Made by a program: the position numbers and the translations under genes | Source of the DNA: Geminicoccaceae bacterium | GTDB lineage: Bacteria; Pseudomonadota; Alphaproteobacteria; Geminicoccales; Geminicoccaceae | Direction: 5' to 3' | NCBI GenBank assembly: GCA_028285265.1 | Contig: JANQPX010000021.1 | Coordinates: 1 to 64,000, forward strand | DNA: 64,000 nucleotides | The notes under the pieces: model-generated | The model's database searches: none | What the model saw: the letters and a program-made list of their open reading frames with translations, nothing else | Told to the model about the DNA's origin: nothing | Part shown: piece by piece, positions 25,947-34,272 of the stretch | How positions within the stretch are numbered: the first letter of the stretch is position 1 | How the letters are laid out: the number at the start of each line of letters is the position of its first letter

Positions 25947-26762
25947 GTGAACCGAGTGGCCTTGTCCAGATCTTCAAAATCCAAAGGTATGTGGGAAACG
26001 GTGCGCACGATCGTCTATGCCGTGGCGATTGCGGTCGTGGTCCGCACATTTCTTTATGAGCCGTTCAATATTCCCTCGGGATCGATGAAGCCGACGCTTC
26101 TGGTCGGGGACTATTTGTTCGTCTCAAAATTCGCTTATGGCTATTCCCGGCACTCGCTGCCATTTAGCCCTCCCATCGGTGATGGGCGTTTGTTCGAAGC
26201 ATTGCCGGAGCGCGGCGATGTCGCCGTTTTTAAACTGCCGTCCAACAACCGCACCGACTACATCAAGAGGATCGTTGGTCTTCCCGGTGACCGGATTCAG
26301 GTCCGCGACGGCGTCTTGTTCGTGAACGAGCAGGAGGTCGAACGGCTGGAGGTCGAAGATTTCGTCGACGACGGACCGGCTGGCCGCATGTCCTGTCGAA
26401 GCTTCGCTCGCGAAGGCAGCGGGTCGGCCCATGTGGTGAAGCGGTTTGAGGAGACGATGCCGGCGTTGGGGGAGGCTGACGGCCCCGTGACGTATATGGT
26501 TCTCGACGAATGTCCCGAAGGCAATGGCGACTATGACAATACGGCGGTCTTTACTGTGCCCGAGGACCACGTCTTCGCGATGGGCGATAACCGCGATAAC
26601 TCCTTAGATAGTCGTGCTAAGGTCGGCTATGTGCCGATCGAAAATTTGGTCGGGCGCGCCGAAATCATCTTTTTCTCGACCAATGGCAGCGCCAGACTTT
26701 GGGAAGTTTGGAAATGGCCTATTACGATCCGCTACGGTCGACTGCTCAATCTCATCGACTGA
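25947..26762 (+). CDS. lepB: Signal peptidase I
   Basis: A 271-residue serine-lysine protease that removes signal peptides at the periplasmic face. One N-terminal transmembrane helix (TIVYAVAIAVVVRTFLY, about residues 18-35) precedes the catalytic Ser in IPSGSMKPTL, the catalytic Lys in YIKRIVGLPGDR, and the box E motif MGDNRDNSLDSR. The start is GTG 25947, 160 bases after acpS. A moderately long insertion lies between the Lys motif and box E. It overlaps no gene and is followed by rnc after four bases. Confidence 0.96.
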   Translation: MNRVALSRSSKSKGMWETVRTIVYAVAIAVVVRTFLYEPFNIPSGSMKPTLLVGDYLFVSKFAYGYSRHSLPFSPPIGDGRLFEALPERGDVAVFKLPSNNRTDYIKRIVGLPGDRIQVRDGVLFVNEQEVERLEVEDFVDDGPAGRMSCRSFAREGSGSAHVVKRFEETMPALGEADGPVTYMVLDECPEGNGDYDNTAVFTVPEDHVFAMGDNRDNSLDSRAKVGYVPIENLVGRAEIIFFSTNGSARLWEVWKWPITIRYGRLLNLID

Positions 26763-26766
26763 GACG

Positions 26767-27459
26767 ATGGATGGAGTGAAGGCGAAAATCGAGGCATGGG
26801 TACAGCACCGCTTCGGTGATCGGAGCGTGCTTGTCGAGGCACTGACCCATCCAAGTGCGACGCGGCGAGGTAAGAATGCGCCGCGCAATAATCAGCGACT
26901 GGAATTTCTTGGCGACCGGGTTCTCGGGCTGATTGTTGCCCATCTCCTCATTGCGCGGTTTCCCCAAGAGGACGAAGGGCCGCTTTCCCGCCGTCATGCT
27001 GCGTTGGTCCGTCGCGAGACGCTGGCTGAGATCGCTGGTGACTTTGGCCTCGGGGACATGTTGATTTTCGCCAGGAGCGAGGAGGCGGGCAACGGTCGGG
27101 TCAATCCATCAATTCTTGCTGATGCGCTTGAGGCCTTGATCGGGGCCCTTTATCTCGATGGTGGCTTGGAGCCCGCTGAACGTTTCGTCAGAGAGCAGTG
27201 GGAGCCTCGGGTCAGTGGAATGGGCCAGCCACCACGAGATGCGAAAACGGCGCTTCAGGAATGGGCCCAGGGTCGCGGGCTCAGTCTACCAACCTACACG
27301 CTGATCGACACAAGCGGGCCGGCACACGCGCCGCGGTTCGAAGTTCAAGTGGCTCTTGCCGATTTTGCCCCGATGGTCGCAAGTGCCAGTTCGAAACGGC
27401 AGGCCGAGCAGGCCGCAGCGAAAGCCCTCTTGGACGCCGTGGCGACGGATCGCGCCTAA
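26767..27459 (+). CDS. rnc: Ribonuclease III
   Basis: A 230-residue endonuclease for double-stranded RNA, used in rRNA maturation. The catalytic domain has the signature NQRLEFLGDRVLG and the second acidic site DALEALIGALYLDGG; the C-terminal 70 residues form the double-stranded RNA-binding domain (AKTALQEWAQGRG ... SSKRQAEQAAAKALL). ATG 26767 lies four bases after the lepB stop, so both are translated from one message; the frame opens further upstream inside lepB without support. The era gene, which usually follows, is missing here. Confidence 0.96.
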   Translation: MDGVKAKIEAWVQHRFGDRSVLVEALTHPSATRRGKNAPRNNQRLEFLGDRVLGLIVAHLLIARFPQEDEGPLSRRHAALVRRETLAEIAGDFGLGDMLIFARSEEAGNGRVNPSILADALEALIGALYLDGGLEPAERFVREQWEPRVSGMGQPPRDAKTALQEWAQGRGLSLPTYTLIDTSGPAHAPRFEVQVALADFAPMVASASSKRQAEQAAAKALLDAVATDRA

Positions 27460-27503
27460 CCTTAAGACCCTATCGGCTCACGTCGACGGTACCCGTCTCG
27501 GGG

Positions 27504-28067
27504 CTAGCTGTTTCGATCAGGCAGCCAGGGCATTTGATTGACTTCAATGCCCTCATCAGCCAGGGCTTCCGCCTCGTCCTTTGTCGCCTCGCCGTAGATG
27601 CTGCGTTTCTCGGCCTCGCCATAGTGCATCTTGCGCGCTTCTTCAGCGAAGCGCTTGCCGACATGGTCGAAGTTTTTCTCGATGTGGGTCTGCACCTTGC
27701 GCAGCACCTTCATCGCTTCCGCTACCTTCTCGGGAACGGCAACACTTTGTGATGCGCTCAACGGCCCCGGGTTGTCTTGGACCGCCATAGAGGAGGGGAC
27801 GGTAGCCGGAACGGAGGCGGATGCCTCCTGGCTCTGGTTGGCCTTCGATGTCTCGGCAGCTCGCTCAGCATCGTCTCTCGCGGCATGGCGGGCGACTGCC
27901 TTGGAGGTGCTGATCTTTGGAGCCATCAAGGCCTTTTTTATGTCGGTATCACCGCAGACGGCACACTCAATCTCACCGACCGCCACAAGCCGTTCGAAGC
28001 TATCATTATCACGGAACCAGGCCTCAAAGGCGTGCCCCTGTGAACAAAGAAGGTCAAAGAGAATCAT
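27504..28067 (-). CDS. DUF1178 family protein
   Basis: A 187-residue protein of the DUF1178 family, recognised by the N-terminal zinc-ribbon-like region (LLCSQGHAFEAWFRDND, then ECAVCGDTDIKKALMAP) and the conserved C-terminal half (HVGKRFAEEARKMHYGEAE, IYGEAT). The middle is a variable polar linker. Function unknown. It converges on rnc with a 44-base gap. ATG 28067 has a weak ribosome binding site. Confidence 0.9.
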   Translation of the reverse strand: MILFDLLCSQGHAFEAWFRDNDSFERLVAVGEIECAVCGDTDIKKALMAPKISTSKAVARHAARDDAERAAETSKANQSQEASASVPATVPSSMAVQDNPGPLSASQSVAVPEKVAEAMKVLRKVQTHIEKNFDHVGKRFAEEARKMHYGEAEKRSIYGEATKDEAEALADEGIEVNQMPWLPDRNS

Positions 28068-28242
28068 GAGCTGTTCATCTCAGTAAGTCGCTGCCTTCAG
28101 AGCTAAGTGTTCGGGTCGGCGAATACAAGTCTGTCTATGATCCAAATACGGGAAGTTCCACGCTATTTCTTGTGATAAATTGCGCGGATTAGCCGAAAAA
28201 GTAAGAAAATCTGCGCGAGTCAAGCGATTTTTGAAAAAACCT

Positions 28243-28273
28243 TTGATTGTTTTTCTAAATTTTTTTCTATAGT
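28243..28273 (+). promoter_or_regulatory. Candidate promoter for the small membrane protein
   Basis: TTGATT (28243-28248) and TATAGT (28268-28273) are separated by 19 bases in a very AT-rich stretch. The spacing is two bases longer than ideal. Confidence 0.35.
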
Positions 28274-28328
28274 TTGAAGAGACAAAGGAGGGTGGAGTTA
28301 GCAAGAAAGTTGAACAAAGGAGTGCCGC

Positions 28329-28562
28329 ATGCTAGGGAGACCGTCGTTCCTCATTTTAACGGCGATCATATGTATCTTGGCATTATGGGTTCTTTTCTAT
28401 GCTATCTTCGGCAGCGATGACGGCGTTATCCGCTTAGAAGCTGCCACTGTTACGTCGATCGCGCTTCTGACAACCGTAATAAGTCTAGCACTTCTCATTC
28501 TGGGGCTCATGATCCGAGTGATCACTCGCCCTTGGAAGAGTGAAACCTATTTTATGCGCTAA
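28329..28562 (+). CDS. Small two-helix membrane protein
   Basis: A 77-residue protein with two transmembrane helices (about residues 7-27 and 41-65), separated by a short acidic loop (GSDDG), and a basic C-terminus. I recognise no family. It is supported by AAAGGAG seven bases before ATG 28329, an AT-rich promoter-like region upstream, and a strong hairpin directly downstream, together making a complete single-gene unit. Codon use is less GC-rich than in neighbours. Confidence 0.7.
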   Translation: MLGRPSFLILTAIICILALWVLFYAIFGSDDGVIRLEAATVTSIALLTTVISLALLILGLMIRVITRPWKSETYFMR

Positions 28563-28576
28563 CATAAGCCGTAAGG

Positions 28577-28614
28577 CGACCCGGGGCTGGCATCAGCGTG
28601 CCATCCCCGGGTCG
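28577..28614 (+). terminator. Strong hairpin after the small membrane-protein gene
   Basis: A 16-base stem (28577-28592 with 28599-28614) has one mismatch, a six-base loop and a core of CGACCCGGGG. It lies 14 bases past the stop. The following tract is only weakly T-rich (TAAATTTTGT), so termination is likely but not textbook. It also separates this gene from the convergent lexA. Confidence 0.7.
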
Positions 28615-28740
28615 TAAATTTTGTCCTAAAGCCGCCGTTGCCGGGTCATGTCGCTTCCGCCCTCGAGGTCATTCAAATCCCTTTGGCTTCGTGGCAGCTC
28701 CAATTCCTATTCAATCAATCGCGGCGATGGCGGCCTAACT

Positions 28741-29460
28741 CTAGTTATAGGTACGCATCAGGCTTACGAGACGCCCTTGAACCTTGACCCGGCTGGGGCC
28801 AAAAATCCGCGTCTCATAAAGACGATTCGCTGGCTCTAAGGCGATCGTTGCGCCCTTCCTACGAAGACGCTTCAGTGTCACTTCGTCTTCATCAACGAGG
28901 GCGACAACAATTTCGCCATTTTCGGCTGTTTCAGTTCGTTGGATGACCACAACGTCGCCATCGTGAATACCTGCTTCAATCATCGAGTCACCAACGACCT
29001 CAAGGGCGTAGTGATCGCCGGTTTGAACCATGTGAAGCGGCACATCGACCTGCGTACTCTGATCACTAAGTGCCGCGATGGGCGTACCAGCAGCAATCCG
29101 CCCATAAAGCGGTAGACTGACATAGTTCGTATCGCCATTAGCCGGCTCGCTCGGCCGAAGTCCAAAGCGGCCATGGACGACATTCCCGTCGCCGATCTCA
29201 TCGGGAGCGCTCTCTACAATGTCGCCGCCCGCGACCTTTTGTAGGCTGGTTGGCAAGCGCAGCACCTCGAGCGCTCTCGCCCTATAGGCGAGACGTCTGA
29301 TGTAGCCACGCTCCTCCAATCCTGTGATCAGGCGGTGAATGCCCGACTTCGACTTCAGCTTCAACGCGCTTCGCATCTCTTCGAAAGACGGAGGCACGCC
29401 ATGCCGATCCAAATAGTCCTGGATGAATTTTAGTAGTTGATGTTGACGTTGTGTCAGCAC
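28741..29460 (-). CDS. lexA: LexA repressor
   Basis: A 239-residue SOS repressor. The N-terminal winged helix (LTQRQHQLLKFIQDYLDRHG, GVPPSFEEMRSALKLKSKSG) binds SOS boxes. The cleavage site is the AlaGly in RIAAGTPIAAL, and the serine-lysine protease residues lie in VVGDSMIEAGIHDGD and ENGEIVVALVDE. The start is GTG 29460 with AAGGGGG upstream. Its own promoter carries a GTTC-N7-GTTC box, so it should repress itself. It lies downstream of moeA in the same direction, 199 bases away. Confidence 0.97.
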   Translation of the reverse strand: MLTQRQHQLLKFIQDYLDRHGVPPSFEEMRSALKLKSKSGIHRLITGLEERGYIRRLAYRARALEVLRLPTSLQKVAGGDIVESAPDEIGDGNVVHGRFGLRPSEPANGDTNYVSLPLYGRIAAGTPIAALSDQSTQVDVPLHMVQTGDHYALEVVGDSMIEAGIHDGDVVVIQRTETAENGEIVVALVDEDEVTLKRLRRKGATIALEPANRLYETRIFGPSRVKVQGRLVSLMRTYN

Positions 29461-29510
29461 CCCAAAACCCCCTTAGCTACTAGCGTATTTTAGCTACGTA
29501 ATCTTTAAGT

Positions 29511-29539
29511 GTTCTACGTAAGTTCTGGTTCTTGGTCAA
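29511..29539 (-). promoter_or_regulatory. lexA promoter with SOS box
   Basis: On the minus strand TTGACC (29539-29534) is followed after exactly 17 bases by TAGAAC (29516-29511). The SOS box GTTC-TACGTAA-GTTC occupies 29511-29525 and covers the -10 element, so LexA binding would block its own transcription. The box is a perfect example of the alphaproteobacterial GTTC-N7-GTTC form. Confidence 0.85.
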
Positions 29540-29659
29540 TGATTACGGCGATGTAACGTACTCAATTTGCCCTTGGATTCCAACGGGGTTACCCGTGTTT
29601 TGGCGAGGGGTGTTGCCGGAACGCTCCTGTGGATAACTCTGGGGACAATCCGGGAGTGT

Positions 29660-30871
29660 TTAAAGACTTGTTCCTGGCAGATTTAGGAGAATAACAGTCA
29701 CCGGATCTCCTTGCGTGGCCTTTTCCGCGTAAGGTGGCCGTTTTACAAGGCAATCTGCGCCTGCGAAGGTCGCATACATTGCGCTATCCTGACGGGAGGT
29801 TGGGGTCGCGACGAGAATGCCTCCCTCCTTCCAGTTGAGATGAGCACGCAAGTAGTCCTGCCGTTCATCGTTCGCGTCTAGGTTGGATCCAAGTGTCGCA
29901 GGTACTTCCAAAGGGTTAGGGTCAAGGCCTTGTAGGCGTCTGATGACAGCTTTCACGAAAAGAATGGCACAAACAGCTGAAGAAACGGGATTTCCAGGCA
30001 ATCCAAGCATGGGTATGTCGCCGATATGGCCAAACATTAGGGGTTTGCCAGGCCGCATTGCGATCTTCCAAAAGTCGAGATTTAGGCCCTTTTCGCTGAG
30101 TGCTTGACGAACTAGGTCACGCTCGCCGACCGACGCCCCGCCGAGCGTGACGATCAAGTCCACGCCACCGAGCTCAGGCATGACGGTTGTGAACGCGTCT
30201 CGACTGTCTTTGATGACACCAAGATCGACTGCAATGCCGCCCCAGCTTTCGATAAGAGCGGCGAGCGTGATGCTATTGCTGGTGACGATGCGATTCGGGC
30301 CCAACGCTTCGCCAGGTCGAACGAGTTCGTCGCCAGTTGCAAGAAATGCGATCCTGGGTTGACGGCGGACTTGAAGCCAGACCTGGTTCATGCCAGCAGC
30401 GAGTCCGAGATCACGAGCGCCGAGAATCGTGCCTGCACGAAGGACCGTGGATCCCTGTTGAACATCAAGGCCTGCCGGACGAATGAAACGGCCCTTCGAC
30501 ACCGTGCCGAGGATCGTAACGCGATCGCCATCTGTTGTGGCGTTCTCTTGAAGTGCTATGGCGTCAGCCCCGGATGGCACGGGGCCGCCGGTGAAGATCC
30601 GAACAGTCTCGCCCGGGCCGACGATGCCGTCGAAGCGGCCGCCAGCAGGCGCTTGGCCGACGAGTGTGAGTTCGGCGCGGTCGTTCTGGAAGTCTGCGAC
30701 CCTGACGGCATAGCCATCCATGGCGGAGATGTCATCCGGAGGCTGGTCGCGGGGTGCGATCAGGTCTTGTGATAGCACGCGGCCTCGCGCGTTCGAGAGG
30801 GCGATCCATTCGGAGGTGAGAGGCTTGAAAGCTTGGGTAATGCGGGCAAGTGCCTCTTCGACCGAGATCAT
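29660..30871 (-). CDS. moeA: Molybdopterin molybdenumtransferase MoeA
   Basis: A 403-residue enzyme that inserts molybdate into adenylated molybdopterin, the last general step of cofactor synthesis. Motifs include SAMDGYAVR, IFTGGPVPSGADA, FLATGDELV and VTLGGASVGERDLV, the nucleotide-binding part, plus GLPGNPVSSAVC. ATG 30871 is the first residue of the conserved protein and lies four bases past the moaC stop; the frame extends upstream into moaC without support. It is the last gene of the trp-moa operon before lexA. Confidence 0.96.
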   Translation of the reverse strand: MISVEEALARITQAFKPLTSEWIALSNARGRVLSQDLIAPRDQPPDDISAMDGYAVRVADFQNDRAELTLVGQAPAGGRFDGIVGPGETVRIFTGGPVPSGADAIALQENATTDGDRVTILGTVSKGRFIRPAGLDVQQGSTVLRAGTILGARDLGLAAGMNQVWLQVRRQPRIAFLATGDELVRPGEALGPNRIVTSNSITLAALIESWGGIAVDLGVIKDSRDAFTTVMPELGGVDLIVTLGGASVGERDLVRQALSEKGLNLDFWKIAMRPGKPLMFGHIGDIPMLGLPGNPVSSAVCAILFVKAVIRRLQGLDPNPLEVPATLGSNLDANDERQDYLRAHLNWKEGGILVATPTSRQDSAMYATFAGADCLVKRPPYAEKATQGDPVTVILLNLPGTSL

Positions 30872-30875
30872 GACA

Positions 30876-31352
30876 CTATCCCGCCTCATAAACGCCCGAT
30901 TTGCCGCCGGACTTCTTTCGCAGTCGTATATCGGTGATGGACATGCCACGATCGACCGCTTTGCACATGTCATACACCGTAAGCGCCGCAACGCTGACGG
31001 CCGTGAGCGCTTCCATCTCAACACCCGTCCGTCCCTTAAGCTTGCACGTTGCCGTGATGTCGATCGATGCTGGATCCGTGACAAGTGCGAGCCGAACCTC
31101 GACAGAGGTGAGCGGTAGCGGGTGGCAAAGTGGAATGAGGTCGGGCGTGCGCTTAGCAGCCATGATCCCGGCGAGCTGTGCGACGCTCAGCACATCGCCT
31201 TTTTTGACGCCGCGAGACTGGATCAAGGCAAGCGTTGCGTCCTCCATCAACACCCGGCAGGATGCCGTCGCTTCGCGCGCGGTCTGATCCTTCGCGCTGA
31301 CATCGACCATCACTGCGTTGCCCTGATCGTCGAAGTGGGTGAAATCACTCAT
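30876..31352 (-). CDS. moaC: Cyclic pyranopterin monophosphate synthase MoaC
   Basis: A 158-residue enzyme of the first molybdenum-cofactor step, acting with MoaA on GTP. Active-site stretches are [16 protein letters not shown] and [20 protein letters not shown] followed by CKAVD. The length is normal. ATG 31352 overlaps the last eight bases of trpC, indicating translational coupling. A frame upstream to 31445 lies within trpC and is not used. MoaA is not in the window. Confidence 0.96.
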   Translation of the reverse strand: MSDFTHFDDQGNAVMVDVSAKDQTAREATASCRVLMEDATLALIQSRGVKKGDVLSVAQLAGIMAAKRTPDLIPLCHPLPLTSVEVRLALVTDPASIDITATCKLKGRTGVEMEALTAVSVAALTVYDMCKAVDRGMSITDIRLRKKSGGKSGVYEAG

Positions 31353-32199
31353 GAGGCGCTCCACCAGCGGACGGCGTGTCTTTGCTCGCATGACCTGGGG
31401 CTGTCCTGTCACCACCAAGCAGGCGCCGCGTAGCCGCTGCGACATCGGCTTCGCGCATCAGGCTTTCGCCGACCAAGAAACAGCGTGCACCGACATCACT
31501 CATCCTTTGAAGGTCGCTATGGCGATAAAGACCGCTCTCGGCGACCAGCAGCCGGTCGGCTGGTACCTCGGGGGCCAGTGTTTCGGTCGTTGCGAGATCG
31601 ACCTTGAGCGACTTCAGGTTGCGATTGTTGATCCCGATCAGGCGGCAGTCCAGGTGCAGCGCACGCTCGAGTTCTGGACGATCATGAACCTCGACCAGAA
31701 CGTCCATTTCGAGAGATTGAGCAAGCTTCGCAAGGCTTTGGGCTTCATCGTCGGCGAGGGCCGCCATGATCAATAAGATACAATCGGCGCCAATTGCCCT
31801 CGCTTCGACCACCTGATAGGGGTCGATCATAAAATCTTTCCTAAGGCAGGGCAGGGACGTGGCGGCGCGAGCTTGCTCTAAGAAAGCGTCAGAGCCTTGG
31901 AAGTGTGGCTCTTCGGTCAGAATGGAAAGGCAGGTCGCGCCACCGACTTCATAAGCGCGAGCCAGCGATGGTGGATCGAAGTCGGCGCGGATCAGGCCCT
32001 TGGACGGTGACGCTTTTTTGATTTCGGCGATCAATGCGAGACGGCCGTCAGCCACGCTCCTCTCGATGGCCTTCATGAATCCTCTCGGGGGCTCAGCCTG
32101 GCCCGCCAAACGTTCTAGTTCGGCCAACGGTGTCGTCACTTTTCGCCGGGCGACGTCCGCCCTTTTGATGTCACAGATTTTGGCAAGGACATCGGACAT
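31345..32199 (-). CDS. trpC: Indole-3-glycerol-phosphate synthase
   Basis: A 284-residue TIM-barrel enzyme of tryptophan synthesis that closes the indole ring. Key motifs are [12 protein letters not shown] with catalytic Lys, [14 protein letters not shown] with the second Lys, [13 protein letters not shown], and [12 protein letters not shown] for phosphate binding. It has an extra C-terminal tail of about 20 residues beyond the barrel. It starts six bases after trpD in an operon with trpG, moaC and moeA. Confidence 0.97.
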   Translation of the reverse strand: MSDVLAKICDIKRADVARRKVTTPLAELERLAGQAEPPRGFMKAIERSVADGRLALIAEIKKASPSKGLIRADFDPPSLARAYEVGGATCLSILTEEPHFQGSDAFLEQARAATSLPCLRKDFMIDPYQVVEARAIGADCILLIMAALADDEAQSLAKLAQSLEMDVLVEVHDRPELERALHLDCRLIGINNRNLKSLKVDLATTETLAPEVPADRLLVAESGLYRHSDLQRMSDVGARCFLVGESLMREADVAAATRRLLGGDRTAPGHASKDTPSAGGAPHE

Positions 32200-32205
32200 G
32201 GTTGG

Positions 32206-33249
32206 TCAGGTCTGATTGGTCGCGGCGACGAGCCGCTCAAGGACTGCTTTCGCGGCGCCGCTATCGATCGCGTCTGCTGCGATGGCCACGCCTGCCTTCA
32301 GATCGTCTGCACGTTCCGCCACGATAAGGGCTGCAGCGGCATTCAAAAGCACAATATCCCTAAAGGCAGATCGTTTGCCCTCTAAGACGGCGGTTAACGC
32401 AGCAGCATTGTGAGCTGCGTCGCCGCCTTTTAGCGCCTCGGGGGCGGCGATCGAAAGGCCTGCGATCTCAGGCGACACTTCGAAAGTTTCAACGTCGCCG
32501 TCTCTTAGCTCGGCCACGTAGGTTGTTGTTGTTGTTGTGATCTCGTCCAGTCCATCCGCGCCATGGACAACCCAGGCACGTTTTGAGCCAAGTCGACCAA
32601 GAACTTCAGCAAGCGGCCGAATCCACTCCTTGGCAAACACACCGATGAGCTGTCGCTTGGTACCTGCAGGATTGGACAATGGGCCAAGGAGGTTGAAAAT
32701 CGTGCGCGTGCCGAGCTCGACCCGTGTGCCACCGACATGGCGCATGGCGCCGTGATGTCGAGGCGCCATCATGAAACCGATGCCAACCTCTTGGATCGAT
32801 CGTTCGACCACTTCGGGCGGCGTTTCTATATTGACGCCCAGGGCCGTCAGCACATCAGCGGAGCCTGCTTTCGACGAAAGGGCGCGGTTTCCATGTTTGG
32901 CTACGGTGACGCCTGAAGCTGCAATCACCAGGCTTGCTGCGGTCGAAACGTTATAGGTACCGGAGGCATCACCCCCTGTACCGCAGGTATCGATTGCATG
33001 ATCCGGTGCCTTAATCCGTGTCATCTTGGCGCGCATCGCCATAACACCGCCCGTGATCTCATCAACGGTCTCGCCGCGGACTCGAAGCGCCATCAACAGC
33101 CCGCCCATTTGAGAGGGCGTCGCATCGCCGGACATCATAATGTCGAAGGCATGTTTGGCTTGGTCTTCCGAAAGTGCACGACCTGTTGCCGCCATCGCGA
33201 TCACATCTTTGATGTCGCGGTTCATGCTGGCGGCGGAATCCATGTTCAT
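32206..33249 (-). CDS. trpD: Anthranilate phosphoribosyltransferase
   Basis: A 347-residue enzyme that joins anthranilate to phosphoribosyl pyrophosphate. The ligand loop [20 protein letters not shown], the [16 protein letters not shown] motif and [14 protein letters not shown] are clear. ATG 33249 overlaps the trpG stop as ATGA; ATG 33243 is an alternative. Unusual is a run of six Thr in [15 protein letters not shown], encoded by tandem ACA codons, where relatives usually have DEITTTGPT. The run lies in a surface loop, so activity is probably kept. Confidence 0.96.
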   Translation of the reverse strand: MNMDSAASMNRDIKDVIAMAATGRALSEDQAKHAFDIMMSGDATPSQMGGLLMALRVRGETVDEITGGVMAMRAKMTRIKAPDHAIDTCGTGGDASGTYNVSTAASLVIAASGVTVAKHGNRALSSKAGSADVLTALGVNIETPPEVVERSIQEVGIGFMMAPRHHGAMRHVGGTRVELGTRTIFNLLGPLSNPAGTKRQLIGVFAKEWIRPLAEVLGRLGSKRAWVVHGADGLDEITTTTTTYVAELRDGDVETFEVSPEIAGLSIAAPEALKGGDAAHNAAALTAVLEGKRSAFRDIVLLNAAAALIVAERADDLKAGVAIAADAIDSGAAKAVLERLVAATNQT

Positions 33250-33830
33250 AGCGCACTCGCCGCAGGCAGGCTCTCGAGAAAATTCTTCAAAAGTTGATGT
33301 CCGTGATGGGTTTCGATGCTTTCTGGATGGAATTGAACGCCGAAGATGGGCAGATCCCGGTGGCGAAGGCCCATGATGACGCCGTCCTCTGTCTCGGCAT
33401 TGACCTGTAGGCATTCGGGCAGCGTCTCTGCTTCGGCGATAAGAGAGTGATAACGCGTCGCGGTAAAAGGTGACGGGATATTCGCAAACACGCCGCGCTG
33501 GTCATGCCGGATCGGACTCGTCTTACCATGCATAATGTCGGGCGCACGCACAATTCTGCCACCGAAGGCTTGCGCGATGGTTTGATGACCTAGACAGACC
33601 CCAAGGATCGGGCAGATGCCTGTCGCCGCACGTACGAGGTCGAGCGACACGCCGGCTTTATCGGGATTGCACGGTCCAGGCGAGATCACGATTGCAGAAG
33701 GCTTTAATGCCATTAACGCTTCCGCACTGAGCGCATCATTGCGATGGACGACGACGTCAGCTCCAAGCTCGCCCACATAGTGGTAAAGATTGTAGGTGAA
33801 GCTATCGTAGTTGTCTAAAAGGAGCAGCAA
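33246..33830 (-). CDS. trpG: Anthranilate synthase, glutamine amidotransferase subunit
   Basis: A 194-residue class I glutamine amidotransferase that provides ammonia to TrpE. The catalytic Cys is in [12 protein letters not shown] and the His-Glu pair in [18 protein letters not shown] begins the family. The start is TTG 33830, preceded by AAGGA. TrpE is not adjacent, as usual in alphaproteobacteria. It is the first gene of trpG-trpD-trpC-moaC-moeA and overlaps trpD by four bases. Confidence 0.97.
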   Translation of the reverse strand: MLLLLDNYDSFTYNLYHYVGELGADVVVHRNDALSAEALMALKPSAIVISPGPCNPDKAGVSLDLVRAATGICPILGVCLGHQTIAQAFGGRIVRAPDIMHGKTSPIRHDQRGVFANIPSPFTATRYHSLIAEAETLPECLQVNAETEDGVIMGLRHRDLPIFGVQFHPESIETHHGHQLLKNFLESLPAASAL

Positions 33831-34272
33831 AGTTTCGTCCTTCGCCCAGCTGAAGCATGGGTCATGTGGTTACCGAGCCGTTGCGGCCACGCAACGTCTC
33901 TTTCTCTTAACGTCGGCAATTGTTGAAGAAAAGGAAAGCCAGAGGGATATGATTGCGTCAAGGATTGAATGCGCATTCAAGATATATTCCCTTTACCTTT
34001 CGGAGAGCAGGGCAAGCGGAGGTCGCTCAAGATTCTGACATTTCCGAGTTTTCTCGAGAACAAAGACGCCCTAGAGATATAGGTGATTATTCCTTAATTT
34101 ATGTTTTTATGTAAAAGCAGAATTGTCGACATTTACGATGAAAATTAATACTTAATAATGTTTTTATTTATTTAATATCGAAAGAACTTGAAAAATTTTG
34201 CATTTTTTGTCATTGTTTGCTCATCGAGTTCTTTTGTTCTGATGTTGCTGTTCGTTGGAGATCAGCCGAAAA
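33831..34272. other. Divergent promoter region between trpG and the polysaccharide deacetylase
   Basis: No gene is seen. The right part (34080-34250) is strongly AT-rich. CGTTGCG/CGCAACG (33879-33896) forms a small hairpin about 50 bases upstream of trpG. I see no clear leader peptide with Trp codons, so attenuation is not supported. Confidence 0.5.

Noticed and set aside
33879..33896. Hairpin upstream of trpG as a possible trp attenuator
   Set aside because: No leader peptide with tandem Trp codons and no competing hairpin were seen.
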